A stretch of DNA of 64,000 bases, taken from the NCBI RefSeq assembly GCF_014654675.1, contig NZ_BNBC01000006.1, positions 186,001 through 250,000 on the forward strand. The letters run 5' to 3'. Below the pieces are notes generated by a model. It was not told the DNA's origin. It saw only the letters and a program-made list of their open reading frames with translations, and searched no databases. Of this stretch, positions 1 through 8,408 are shown piece by piece; position 1 is the first letter of the stretch, and the number at the start of each line of letters is the position of its first letter. This stretch comes from Streptomyces spiralis. GTDB lineage: Bacteria; Actinomycetota; Actinomycetes; Streptomycetales; Streptomycetaceae. The translations under genes were made by a program, and so were the position numbers.

Positions 1-2
1 CC

Positions 3-431
3 GCCCGCACCACCACCCCGGCCACCCGGCAGCCCCGTACACCCGACTTCTTCAGCCACCGGGCACACAACATCGGACGGTGGGCGGGACCCTTCGCCAT
101 CGGTCTCGTCTACGGCTACTGGGCCGCGGCCAACCGGCGCTCCGGCGGACCGATCACGACCGGGAACCTGGTGTTCGGCTTCGTGACCGTGATCGTCTTC
201 ACGGTGCTGATGGCGGGCGTGCTGTACCTGGCCCCGCGGCTGCGACGCGAGCTGCACGCCTTCGTGTGGTTCCTCTTCTCCGCCGCGGCCTTCGGGTTCC
301 TGTACAACCAGTCCGGGGAGTCCGTCCTGCTGACCGTCGGCCTGTCGCTGGCGTTCGGCGTTCTCGTGGGCCTGTTCTGCTTCTACTGGTTCTACACGCA
401 CGAGGACGCACAGGGTCACCGCGTCCACTGA
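3..431 (+). CDS. Small integral membrane protein, 5' end cut off by window
   Basis: The frame is open from the first bases of the window to a TGA at 429-431, so the true start lies upstream; at least 142 residues are visible. After a hydrophilic start with a cluster of Arg/His there are about four hydrophobic segments, the last three roughly in the C-terminal 90 residues, and the protein ends in a short charged tail (EDAQGHRVH). This looks like a small multi-pass cytoplasmic-membrane protein. I recognise no catalytic motif and cannot assign a function. An internal ATG at 171 is unlikely to be the start because the upstream part of the frame keeps coding character (FAIGLVYGYW, a further membrane segment). 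Confidence 0.6.
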   Translation, partial: ARTTTPATRQPRTPDFFSHRAHNIGRWAGPFAIGLVYGYWAAANRRSGGPITTGNLVFGFVTVIVFTVLMAGVLYLAPRLRRELHAFVWFLFSAAAFGFLYNQSGESVLLTVGLSLAFGVLVGLFCFYWFYTHEDAQGHRVH

Positions 432-536
432 CGCGTGAAGCCTGCTGCATGAGGCCGCCGTGCGCCGGCGCTGACCGTCCGAATCCGCGCACTCACCCCG
501 CGTCACCCGAATGCAGCCTCTCCACTGGCGGATCCG

Positions 537-1547
537 GTGCCGGCGGCTTTCGCTGAAAGGGTGTCCCGACCTCTGCGAAGCGGCCTGTCGGCCGTGCTGA
601 TCACCCTGTCGTGCCTGCTCGTGCCGTTCGGCGCGCTAACGGCCTGGGCGGCGTACGGGCTCACGGACACCGGCCGCTACGTCACCACGATGGCCCCGCT
701 CGCCGCCGACCCGGACGTGCGCGAGGCCGTCGCGGACACCGTCGGCGACGGGATCCTGGACGAGATCGGCCGCCAGGTGGACGCCAAGGTGATGCGCGCG
801 ACCGTGGCGCCCTTCGTGCACGACGCGCTCCACTCGTTCACGCAGACCGCGGCCTTCCGCACCGCGTGGAACGAGGGCAACCGGGCCGCCCACGACGCCG
901 TCCTGCGCGCCCTGCGCGACGAACCCGGCGGGAGCGACCGCCCGGTCACCGTCGACCTCGCTCCCGTCACCGCCAACGTCAAGGCCCGGCTCGCCCAGGA
1001 CCACGTGCCGCTCGCGAACCGCATCCCCGTCGAGCACGCCGAGGTCGCCCTGCTCCCGGCCCAGGAGCTGGGCCGCCTGCGGAAGGGGTTCCACGTGCTC
1101 GAAGTCGCCGGCTTCTGGCTCCCCGTCGCGGCCGTGGTGTTCGCCGTCGCCGGGATCGCGCTGGCCGCCTGCCGCCGCCGCGCGCTCGTCGCAACAGCGC
1201 TCGGCACCGCCGTCGGCGGCGCGCTGCTCGCCCTCGCCCTCGCCGTGGGCCGCCGCCTGACCCTGTCCGACCTGCCCGACGAGGTCTCCCAGCCGGCCGC
1301 GGCCGCCGTCTACGACGCCCTGACGGCCACCCTGCGCACCGTCTCGTGGCTGCTGGTGGCCCTCGGGCTGACCGTGGCCGCCCTGACCTGGCTCACCCGC
1401 CGCCGCACGGCCGGCAACGACCGGGCCGGCCGAAGCAACCGGCCCCGTCCACGCCCGCGCCTGCGCCTCCTTCTCGGACGCCGCCGCCGCGCCTCCTCCG
1501 CCCCCACGCAGACCCAGCCGCCGGAGCCGACACGCGTCGACGCCTGA
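537..1547 (+). CDS. Integral membrane protein with large extracytoplasmic loop, unknown function
   Basis: About 336 residues. One membrane segment lies near residues 18-42, then a hydrophilic, probably extracytoplasmic domain (about 45-190), then three hydrophobic segments (about 195-290) and a very basic Arg-rich tail. The pattern matches conserved actinobacterial membrane proteins of unknown role; no enzymatic motif is visible. The GTG at 537 follows a weak purine stretch (ggcgga, 527-532); a GTG at 561 is an alternative, so the start is uncertain. It is transcribed in the same direction as the flanking genes and is separated from the next gene by 42 bases. Confidence 0.65.
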   Translation: MPAAFAERVSRPLRSGLSAVLITLSCLLVPFGALTAWAAYGLTDTGRYVTTMAPLAADPDVREAVADTVGDGILDEIGRQVDAKVMRATVAPFVHDALHSFTQTAAFRTAWNEGNRAAHDAVLRALRDEPGGSDRPVTVDLAPVTANVKARLAQDHVPLANRIPVEHAEVALLPAQELGRLRKGFHVLEVAGFWLPVAAVVFAVAGIALAACRRRALVATALGTAVGGALLALALAVGRRLTLSDLPDEVSQPAAAAVYDALTATLRTVSWLLVALGLTVAALTWLTRRRTAGNDRAGRSNRPRPRPRLRLLLGRRRRASSAPTQTQPPEPTRVDA

Positions 1548-1589
1548 TCTCCTGGCGCGTGCGGGCCGTGCCTCGTAGGCTCCAGGGCC

Positions 1590-2606
1590 GTGGCCGCGAC
1601 CCAGTACGAGACCGACCGGACCTCCGGGGAAGGGCTCCGGGGAGGGCGTGCGAGGGCCCGCGCCTGGTGCGCGGGGCTGCTGTTCGCCGGGGTGAGCGTG
1701 GTCGTCGGCTGCCGGCTCGCCGACAGCGACGGTGTGACGCCCGTGCCGCAGCTGCTCGCCTTCCTCCCGTGGCTGCTCGTCCCCACCGGCCTGGGGCTGG
1801 CGTTCGCCCTGCTCGGCCGCTGGTGGTTCGGGACGGTGTGGGGTGTGGTGGTCCTCGGTCTGCTGGCGTGGTTCATCGAGCCGTACGGCAGGGTGGCGGA
1901 GCCGTCGGGCGCCCCCGTCGCCCATGTCCGCGTCCTCACCTCGAACGTGGAGTTCGGCCGAGCCGCGCCGGCCCTCGTCCCGGTGATCCGCCGCGAGCGG
2001 CCCGACATCGTGTTCGTGGAGGAGTGCGACTACGCGTGCCAGGACCTGCTGCGGCAGGACGTCGGAGGCGACTACCCCTACCGCCGGGCGGTGGCGGCGG
2101 CCGGCTCGAAGGGCTCGATCATCCTCAGCAGGTACGCGCTCAAGGGAACGGACGGCGTCCGCGGCCAGATGGGCATGCCGGGCGCCCTCGCCGACGTACG
2201 GGGGCATCCCGTACGGCTCCAGCTGGCGCACCCCAAACCACCGCTGCCCGGCCAGGTCGCGCTCTGGCACCGGGAACTGGGCAGACTGCGGGCCTTCGCG
2301 GCGGCCGACCGCACGACGCCCACCGTCCTGGCCGGTGACTTCAACGCCTCCCAGGACCACGCCGGTTTCCGCCGCATCCTCGACACCGGCCTGCGCGACG
2401 CGGCCCGTCTCGCCGGCTCCGACCGCACCCCCAGCTGGCCGGCCCGCACCACCCCCACCCTGGGCGCCCAGATCGACCACGTGCTGGTGTCGGACGAGTT
2501 CTCCGCGGCCCACGCCCGCTTCCTGCGCCTGGCCGACACCGACCACCGGGCCCTCCTGGTCGACCTCACCCTCCACGTGCGCCAGGCCGCGGCGACCCGG
2601 CCTTGA
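1590..2606 (+). CDS. Membrane-anchored endonuclease/exonuclease/phosphatase (EEP) family protein
   Basis: 338 residues. Two or three hydrophobic segments lie in the N-terminal 105 residues and are followed by an EEP fold. Visible family motifs are LTSNVEF near 117-123, the conserved Glu in VEECDY, GDFN at 249-252 and a C-terminal TDHRAL with the catalytic His near 319. The family hydrolyses phosphodiesters (nucleic acids, phospholipids or inositol phosphates); the substrate here is unknown. The membrane anchor places the catalytic domain at the membrane, probably outside. A TAGGCT hexamer (1576-1581) ends 8 bases before the GTG and no Shine-Dalgarno is visible, suggesting a leaderless transcript. 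Confidence 0.8.
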   Translation: MAATQYETDRTSGEGLRGGRARARAWCAGLLFAGVSVVVGCRLADSDGVTPVPQLLAFLPWLLVPTGLGLAFALLGRWWFGTVWGVVVLGLLAWFIEPYGRVAEPSGAPVAHVRVLTSNVEFGRAAPALVPVIRRERPDIVFVEECDYACQDLLRQDVGGDYPYRRAVAAAGSKGSIILSRYALKGTDGVRGQMGMPGALADVRGHPVRLQLAHPKPPLPGQVALWHRELGRLRAFAAADRTTPTVLAGDFNASQDHAGFRRILDTGLRDAARLAGSDRTPSWPARTTPTLGAQIDHVLVSDEFSAAHARFLRLADTDHRALLVDLTLHVRQAAATRP

Positions 2607-2722
2607 CACGGTCCCGCCCCCGACGCTCTCCCCTGCCCAAGATCACCAACGAGGGCCGCTAACCTTACGTGTCCGTCCTGGCCAGGGATCGACGGGAACA
2701 ACTCACGCGAAGGGTTGCGCAC

Positions 2723-4132
2723 ATGGGCATTCTCACTCGCCTGCGGAATGCGTTCGGCCGCTCACGCAAGGGGCGTACGGCCGAAGCAGAGGGTGCGGAC
2801 CGGGTTCCGACCCAGGAGCCGTCCCCCGCGGTCGCGCAGCACCCGGAGCCGAAGGCCCAGGTCCCGTCCCCGGCCTCGGAACCCACTCCGGACCCCGCGC
2901 CCGCGCCCTCGGCCCCGGTCACGGCCCATGTGCCCGACCCCCGCACCTCACCTCGCGAGGAACGCGAGGACGACGAGGAACACGAACTGGTGGCAGCGGC
3001 CTTCGACAACGTCACGGTCCCCAAGCCGGCGAAGCCGGTGGAACCGACGAAGGAGACGCCGGCCGCGGCCCAGGAACCCGAGCCGGAGCCCGAGCCGGAG
3101 GCAGAGGCACACGCACAGGCAGAGACAGAGGCAGGGGCAGGGGCAGGGGCAGAGGCGGAGAACGAGCCGGAGCCGACCCCGGAACCGGAGGCGAAGCCGG
3201 AACCGCAGGCGGAAGCAGCGGACGCCCCGGAGCCGACGTCTGAGACGGCGGAGACGGCAGAGACCTCTGAGACGGCGGAGACGGCGGAGACGGCGGAGAC
3301 GGCGGAGACGGCGGAGATGGCGGAGCCGAACGCCCCGCAAGCCGCCGACGCGGAGGAAGCCCCGCAGGCGTCACCCGCACCCGACGACGAAAGCGGCACG
3401 GACGGTGCGGGCGGGAACGAAACCGCGGCCGAAGGCGAAGCCGAGGCCGAACCGCAGACAGCCACGCCCGCGACCCCCCTCGCCCGCCTGAAGTCCCGCG
3501 CCCCCGGCCTGACAACCGCCTACAAGGCCGCCACCGCCGCCCTGAAGAAGAACGACCTGACCGGCGCCCGCGCCAAGGTCTACCTCGTCCTCGACCGCTC
3601 GGCCTCCATGCGCCCGTACTACAAGGACGGCTCCGCCCAGGCCCTCGCCGAGCAGACCCTCGCGCTCGCCGCCCACCTCGACCCCGAGGCCACGGTCCAC
3701 GTGACGTTCTTCTCCACCGAAGTGGACGGCACCGCCGACCTCACCCTCACCGACCACGAGAACAAGATCGACGAGGTCCACGCCTCCCTGGGCCGCATGG
3801 GCCGTACGAGCTACCACGCGGCGGTCGAAGAGGTCCTCGCGCACCACGCGAAGTCCACGGACGGCGCGACCGCCCCCGCCCTGGTGATCTTCCAGACGGA
3901 CGGCGCCCCCGACGCCAAGACCCCCGCCACCCAGTCCCTCACCGAGGCGGCGAAGAACCACCCCGCCGTCTTCTTCTCCTTCGTCGCCTTCGGCGAGCAC
4001 GACAACAAGGCCTTCGACTACCTCCGCAAACTGAAGACCGAGAACACCTCCTTCTTCCACGCGGGCCCCGCCCCCCGCGAGCTCACCGACAAGGAGCTCT
4101 ACGAGGGCGTACTGGCCGCCTGGCGCCCGTAG
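2723..4132 (+). CDS. vWA-domain (TerF-like) protein with acidic repeat-rich N-terminal region
   Basis: 469 residues from the ATG at 2723, chosen because AAGGG lies 8 bases upstream; a GTG at 2669 would add 18 residues but lacks such a site. Residues 1-15 are basic and amphipathic, about 25-250 are a Glu/Pro/Ala-rich low-complexity region, and about 255-469 form a von Willebrand factor A domain. The MIDAS residues are visible: DRSAS at about 291-295, a Thr in GRTSYHA and Asp in FQTDGAPD. vWA domains of this type occur in tellurite/stress (Ter) proteins and bind partners through a metal ion. The partner is unknown. A 9-base DNA repeat lies inside the acidic region (listed separately). Confidence 0.8.
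   Translation: MGILTRLRNAFGRSRKGRTAEAEGADRVPTQEPSPAVAQHPEPKAQVPSPASEPTPDPAPAPSAPVTAHVPDPRTSPREEREDDEEHELVAAAFDNVTVPKPAKPVEPTKETPAAAQEPEPEPEPEAEAHAQAETEAGAGAGAEAENEPEPTPEPEAKPEPQAEAADAPEPTSETAETAETSETAETAETAETAETAEMAEPNAPQAADAEEAPQASPAPDDESGTDGAGGNETAAEGEAEAEPQTATPATPLARLKSRAPGLTTAYKAATAALKKNDLTGARAKVYLVLDRSASMRPYYKDGSAQALAEQTLALAAHLDPEATVHVTFFSTEVDGTADLTLTDHENKIDEVHASLGRMGRTSYHAAVEEVLAHHAKSTDGATAPALVIFQTDGAPDAKTPATQSLTEAAKNHPAVFFSFVAFGEHDNKAFDYLRKLKTENTSFFHAGPAPRELTDKELYEGVLAAWRP
3242..3325 (+). repeat. Tandem 9-bp repeat inside the vWA gene
   Basis: About nine units of gagacggcg, some with one to three substitutions, encode a run of Glu-Thr-Ala triplets. Because the unit is a multiple of three, changes in copy number would lengthen or shorten the acidic linker without a frameshift. 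A short run of gcaggg-type hexamers lies just upstream (about 3128-3150), so this linker seems prone to slippage. Confidence 0.85.
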
Positions 4133-4225
4133 CGTCCCGCCGGACCCCGCCCGTGGGGTGGACGGAGCCGTGCCCGGCCTCGTCCACCCCACGAAACGCA
4201 TGTGAGTCGATCTTCACGGGGCCAG

Positions 4226-4231
4226 TAGGAT
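4226..4231 (+). promoter_or_regulatory. -10 element of metG, leaderless arrangement
   Basis: TAGGAT is followed by 7 bases and then the ATG of metG at 4239. No Shine-Dalgarno precedes the ATG. This is the spacing expected when transcription begins at the A of the start codon. The -35 region is not convincing by eye. Confidence 0.55.
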
Positions 4232-4238
4232 TTCGACC

Positions 4239-5855
4239 ATGGCGGCCACTGGATCCGAGAAGCAGGGTGACAAGGCGTTCTACGTCTCCACCCCCATTTA
4301 CTACGTCAACGACGCTCCTCACCTGGGCCACGCCTATACGACCGTCGCAGGCGACGTGCTCACGCGCTGGCACCGTCAGCGCGGCGAGAAGGTGTGGTAC
4401 CTCACCGGCACGGACGAGCACGGTCAGAAGATCATGCGCACGGCCGAAGCGAACGGGGTCACGCCCCAGGAGTGGGCGGACAAGCTCGTCACCGAGTCCT
4501 GGCGCCCCCTGTGGGAGCACCTGGAGATCGCGAACGACGACTTCATCCGCACCACGCAGAAGCGGCACACCGACCGCGTCCAGGAATTCGTCCAGGACCT
4601 GCACGACAAGGGCGAGATCTACAAGGGCGGCTACGAGGGCCCCTACTGCGTGGGCTGCGAGGAGTACAAGCTCCCCGGCGAGCTGCTCGACGGCGAGGGC
4701 GAGTACGCGGGCCAGAAACTCTGCCCGATCCACAAGAAGCCGGTGGAGATCCTCAGCGAGGAGAACTACTTCTTCAAGCTGAGCGCGTACGGCGACAAGC
4801 TGCTCGCCCACTACGAGGCGAACCCCGACTTCATCCAGCCCGAGTCGGCCCGCAACGAGGTCCTGAACTTCGTCCGCCAGGGCCTGCAGGACCTGTCGAT
4901 CTCCCGCTCGACCTTCGACTGGGGCATCCCGATCCCGTGGGACCCCAAGCACGTGATCTACGTGTGGGTCGACGCGCTGCTGAACTACGCCACGGCGGTC
5001 GGCTACAACGAGAACCCGGAGAAGTTCGAGTCGACCTTCCCGGCGGATGTCCACCTGGTCGGCAAGGACATCCTCCGCTTCCACGCGGTCATCTGGCCGG
5101 CGATGCTGATGGCCCAGGGCCTGCCGCTGCCGCGCAAGGTCGCGGCCAACGGCTGGCTGATGGTCGGCGGCGAGAAGATGTCGAAGTCGAACCTGACCGG
5201 CATCAAGCCGCAGGACCTGACCTCGCACTTCGGCGTGGACGCCTACCGCTGGTACTTCCTGCGGGCGATCGCCTTCGGCCAGGACGGCTCGTTCTCCTGG
5301 GAGGACTTCTCCGCCCGCTACACCAGCGAGCTGGCCAACGACTACGGCAACCTCGCCTCGCGCGTGGCGGCCATGGTCGGCAAGTACTTCGGCGGCACCC
5401 TGCCCGAGGCGACGGCCGACGGCGAGGCCGAGAAGGCGATCCACGACGGACTGGCCAAGGCGGTCGCCGAGGCCGACCGGAAGATCGGCGACGAGCTGGA
5501 CTTCCAGGGCGGCATCCTGGCCGTCTTCGACTTCGTCAAGCAGGTCAACGGCTACATCACCGAGCAGGAGCCCTGGAAGGTCGCCAAGGACGACTCCGAG
5601 GAGGGCCGGGCCCGCCTGGCCACGATCCTCTACACGGCGGCGGAGTCCCTCCGTGCGGTCGCCGTCCTGCTGAACCCGGTCATGCCGGAGACCTCCCAGA
5701 AGCTGTGGGACTCCCTGGGAGCCGACGCGTCCCTGGGCGCCCTGGCCGGCCAGCGGGTCCAGGAGGCCGGCACCTGGGGCAGGCTCCCCGCCGGCTCGAC
5801 GGTCACCAAGGGCGCGGTGCTCTTCCCGCGTCTCGAGGAGAAGCCGACCGCGTAA
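4239..5855 (+). CDS. metG: Methionyl-tRNA synthetase
   Basis: 538 residues; class I synthetase that charges tRNA-Met in the cytoplasm. The HIGH motif appears as HLGH at 28-31 and the KMSKS motif at about 313-317. A zinc knuckle of the form CxxC...CxxH is visible (C137, C140, C162, H165). The length fits the short form that lacks the C-terminal tRNA-binding/dimerisation domain. The initiating ATG has a TAGGAT -10 element 7 bases upstream, so the mRNA is probably leaderless. The gene ends in a strong stem-loop. Identity is very secure. Confidence 0.97.
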   Translation: MAATGSEKQGDKAFYVSTPIYYVNDAPHLGHAYTTVAGDVLTRWHRQRGEKVWYLTGTDEHGQKIMRTAEANGVTPQEWADKLVTESWRPLWEHLEIANDDFIRTTQKRHTDRVQEFVQDLHDKGEIYKGGYEGPYCVGCEEYKLPGELLDGEGEYAGQKLCPIHKKPVEILSEENYFFKLSAYGDKLLAHYEANPDFIQPESARNEVLNFVRQGLQDLSISRSTFDWGIPIPWDPKHVIYVWVDALLNYATAVGYNENPEKFESTFPADVHLVGKDILRFHAVIWPAMLMAQGLPLPRKVAANGWLMVGGEKMSKSNLTGIKPQDLTSHFGVDAYRWYFLRAIAFGQDGSFSWEDFSARYTSELANDYGNLASRVAAMVGKYFGGTLPEATADGEAEKAIHDGLAKAVAEADRKIGDELDFQGGILAVFDFVKQVNGYITEQEPWKVAKDDSEEGRARLATILYTAAESLRAVAVLLNPVMPETSQKLWDSLGADASLGALAGQRVQEAGTWGRLPAGSTVTKGAVLFPRLEEKPTA

Positions 5856-5869
5856 CACGCTCGCTACAG

Positions 5870-5912
5870 CGCGGGGCCCGGGAGAAGGAAACCCTTCTCC
5901 CGGGCCCCGCGC
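5870..5912 (+). terminator. Stem-loop terminator after metG
   Basis: Two arms of 19-20 bases (5870-5888 and 5893-5912) pair around a 4-base loop with one bulged base; CTTT follows the stem. It lies 14 bases after the metG stop codon. Confidence 0.75.
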
Positions 5913-5976
5913 TTTGCGAAGATCATCGTCGTACGACGGCCACCCGGCCGCCGTCACTCGTGTGGGGGGACCATCC

Positions 5977-6342
5977 ATGGGACTGTTCGGCAACGCGCAC
6001 AGCATCGACCCGGCCCAGGCGCAGCAGGAGTACACGCGTCTGCTGGGCCAGGGCGAGCAGGTGCACGCCGCCTTTCTGCTGATCCGCGACACCATCCTGT
6101 TCACCGACCGGCGCCTGATCCTGGTCGACAAGCAGGGCATCACCGGCAAGAAGACGGAGTACCACTCCGTCCCGTACCGGAGCATCACGCACTTCTCCGT
6201 CGAGACGGCCGGCCACTTCGACCTCGACGCCGAGCTGAAGATCTGGCTCTCGGGCACCGCGGCCCCGATCGAGAAGACGTTCACCAAGGGCGTGGACATC
6301 TACGAGGTCCAGGCGATCCTCACCCAGTTCGTGGCGCGGTAG
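5977..6342 (+). CDS. PH-domain-like protein of unknown function
   Basis: 121 residues from the ATG at 5977, which is preceded by ggggga at 5965-5970; an upstream in-frame ATG at 5914 lies inside the metG terminator region and is unlikely. The sequence (MGLFGNAHSID, then a pattern of short beta strands such as ILFTDRRLILVDKQG) matches the bacterial pleckstrin-homology-like domain family. No catalytic residues are visible. Such proteins are cytoplasmic or peripheral and their ligand is generally unknown. It is a single-gene unit between two terminators. Confidence 0.75.
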   Translation: MGLFGNAHSIDPAQAQQEYTRLLGQGEQVHAAFLLIRDTILFTDRRLILVDKQGITGKKTEYHSVPYRSITHFSVETAGHFDLDAELKIWLSGTAAPIEKTFTKGVDIYEVQAILTQFVAR

Positions 6343-6358
6343 ACCGCGGCGGCACACG

Positions 6359-6404
6359 ACGAAGGGCCCGGCACCGGAGCGTTCTCCGGTGCCGGGCCCT
6401 TCGT
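6359..6404. terminator. Bidirectional terminator between PH-domain gene and aspS
   Basis: A perfect 21-base inverted repeat (6359-6379 and 6384-6404) with a 4-base loop sits between the convergent ends of the PH-domain gene and aspS and can serve both. Confidence 0.85.
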
Positions 6405-6430
6405 CGTCCGGCGGTACTCGTCCCGCGGTA

Positions 6431-8194
6431 CTACTTCGGCTGCGGCTTGCGCACCGACAGGTGCAGTTCCTTCAGACGGGACTCGTCCAGCTCCGTCGGG
6501 GCGCCCATCATCAGGTCCTGGGCGTTGCCGTTGAGCGGGAAGGCGATGGTCTCGCGGATGTTGGGCTCGTCGGCCAGGAGCATGACGATGCGGTCGACGC
6601 CCGGGGCGATGCCGCCGTGCGGGGGGGCGCCGAAGCGGAACGCCCGCAGCATGCCGGCGAACTTCTCCTCGACGGTCTCACGGTCGTAGCCCGCGATCTC
6701 GAAGGCCTTGAGCATGATCTCCGGCTCGTGGTTCCGGATCGCGCCGGAGGACAGCTCGACACCGTTGCAGACGATGTCGTACTGCCAGCCCAGGATGTCC
6801 AGCGGGTCCTGGGTCTCAAGGGCCTCCAGGCCGCCCTGCGGCATCGAGAAGGGGTTGTGGGAGAAGTCGATCCCGCCGGTCTCCTCGTCCTTCTCGTACA
6901 TCGGGAAGTCGACGATCCAGCAGAAGCGGAACACGTCCTCCTCGAAGTGGCCGGCCCGGCGCGCGGCCTCCACCCGCACCGCGCCCATGATCTTCGAGAC
7001 CTCGTCGAACTCGCCCGCGCCGAAGAAGACGGCGTGACCGGCCGACAGGGACAGGCGCTTGGTCAGCTCCGCGACGTTCTCCTCGGTGAGGAACTTCGCG
7101 ATCGGGCCGGTCAGGGAGCCGTCCTCGCCGACACGGACCCACGCCAGGCCCTTCGCGCCCTGCGCGACCGCGTAGTCCCCCAGCTGGTCGAAGAACTTCC
7201 GCGGCTGGTCCTGGACCGCCGGCACCGGCAGCGCGCGCACGTGCTTGCCCGCGAACGCCTTGAACTCCGAGCCCTCGAAGACGTCCGTGATGTCGACGAG
7301 CTCCAGCTTGGCGCGCAGGTCCGGCTTGTCGGAGCCGTACTTCAGCATCGCCTCGCGGAACGGGATCCGGGGGAAGGGCGAGGTGACGTGCCGGCCGTTG
7401 CCGAACTCCTCGAACAGGTCGGTCATCAGCTTCTCGACCGGCTGGAAGATGTCCTCCTGCTCGACGAAGGACATCTCGATGTCGAGCTGGTAGAACTCGC
7501 CCGGCGAGCGGTCCGCGCGGGCGTCCTCGTCGCGGAAGCAGGGCGCGATCTGGAAGTAGCGGTCGAAGCCGGAGATCATCAGCAGCTGCTTGAACTGCTG
7601 CGGTGCCTGGGGGAGCGCGTAGAACTTGCCCGGGTGCACACGGGAGGGGACCACGTAGTCGCGGGCGCCCTCGGGGGAGGTGGCGGACAGGATCGGCGTC
7701 GCCATCTCGTTGAAGCCCATCGCGGCCATCTTCTGGCGCATGGCCGAGATCACGGCCGTACGCAGCATGATGTTGCGGTGCATGCGCTCGCGGCGCAGGT
7801 CCAGGAAGCGGTACTCCAGGCGCCGCTCCTCGTTGACCCCGTCCTCGGTGTTGATCGTGAAGGGCAGCGGGGCCGCGGCGCCGAGCACCTCCACCTCGCC
7901 GACCTCGATCTCGACCTCGCCGGTGGGCAGGTCGGGGTTCACGTTCTCGGTTCCACGTGAAACAACCGAGCCGTCGATCCGGACCACGGTCTCCTTGGAG
8001 AGCTTGTCCAGCGCCTCGTACGCGGGCGTGCCGGGACGCGCGACCAGCTGCGTGATGCCGTAGTGGTCGCGCAGATCGATGAAGAGGATGCCGCCCAGGT
8101 CGCGCCGATTGTGCAGCCAGCCGCTCAGCCGGACGTCGGTGCCGACGTCAGAGGCGCGGAGCTCGCCGCAGGTGTGGGACCTGTACCGATGCAT
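6431..8194 (-). CDS. aspS: Aspartyl-tRNA synthetase
   Basis: 587 residues, the usual length of bacterial AspRS with an N-terminal OB fold, catalytic core and GAD insertion. Class II motif 2 is visible as [13 protein letters not shown] and motif 3 as [19 protein letters not shown]-type and [10 protein letters not shown] segments are also characteristic. It charges tRNA-Asp in the cytoplasm. The start context has only a weak ggatga. A degenerate parS-like palindrome lies inside the gene (7950-7963). Identity is very secure. Confidence 0.97.
   Translation of the reverse strand: MHRYRSHTCGELRASDVGTDVRLSGWLHNRRDLGGILFIDLRDHYGITQLVARPGTPAYEALDKLSKETVVRIDGSVVSRGTENVNPDLPTGEVEIEVGEVEVLGAAAPLPFTINTEDGVNEERRLEYRFLDLRRERMHRNIMLRTAVISAMRQKMAAMGFNEMATPILSATSPEGARDYVVPSRVHPGKFYALPQAPQQFKQLLMISGFDRYFQIAPCFRDEDARADRSPGEFYQLDIEMSFVEQEDIFQPVEKLMTDLFEEFGNGRHVTSPFPRIPFREAMLKYGSDKPDLRAKLELVDITDVFEGSEFKAFAGKHVRALPVPAVQDQPRKFFDQLGDYAVAQGAKGLAWVRVGEDGSLTGPIAKFLTEENVAELTKRLSLSAGHAVFFGAGEFDEVSKIMGAVRVEAARRAGHFEEDVFRFCWIVDFPMYEKDEETGGIDFSHNPFSMPQGGLEALETQDPLDILGWQYDIVCNGVELSSGAIRNHEPEIMLKAFEIAGYDRETVEEKFAGMLRAFRFGAPPHGGIAPGVDRIVMLLADEPNIRETIAFPLNGNAQDLMMGAPTELDESRLKELHLSVRKPQPK
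7950..7963. promoter_or_regulatory. Degenerate parS-like site inside aspS
   Basis: GTTCCACGTGAAAC differs by one base from the Streptomyces parS palindrome GTTTCACGTGAAAC bound by ParB. It lies within the aspS coding sequence. Binding in vivo is inference. Confidence 0.55.
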
Positions 8195-8396
8195 CGTCGT
8201 TCATCCAGTCTTCGCGGATCGGGGATCACCGGGGCGCGGACACGGACCGGCCCGGACCTACCAAGGGTACCGGCCGCCCCACGCTCGGCTCTCCCCTATT
8301 CACGCGGGGCGTCGGAGCATTCGCGCGAGGCGACCGCGGCGGTGCCCGGGACGCGTGCCCGTGCGCCTTCGGTGGCAGTGTTCGAGAGCCTGTTCT

Positions 8397-8402
8397 TAGA
8401 GT
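8397..8402 (+). promoter_or_regulatory. -10 element of the SpoIIE-type gene, leaderless arrangement
   Basis: TAGAGT is followed by 6 bases and the ATG at 8409. It lies in the 214-base divergent region between aspS and the phosphatase gene, in which I see no other clear element. Confidence 0.5.
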
Positions 8403-8408
8403 GGGGCA

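Noticed and set aside
4239..4260. T-box or other leader control of metG and aspS
   Set aside because: metG appears leaderless, and no T-box antiterminator or specifier loop is visible upstream of either synthetase gene.
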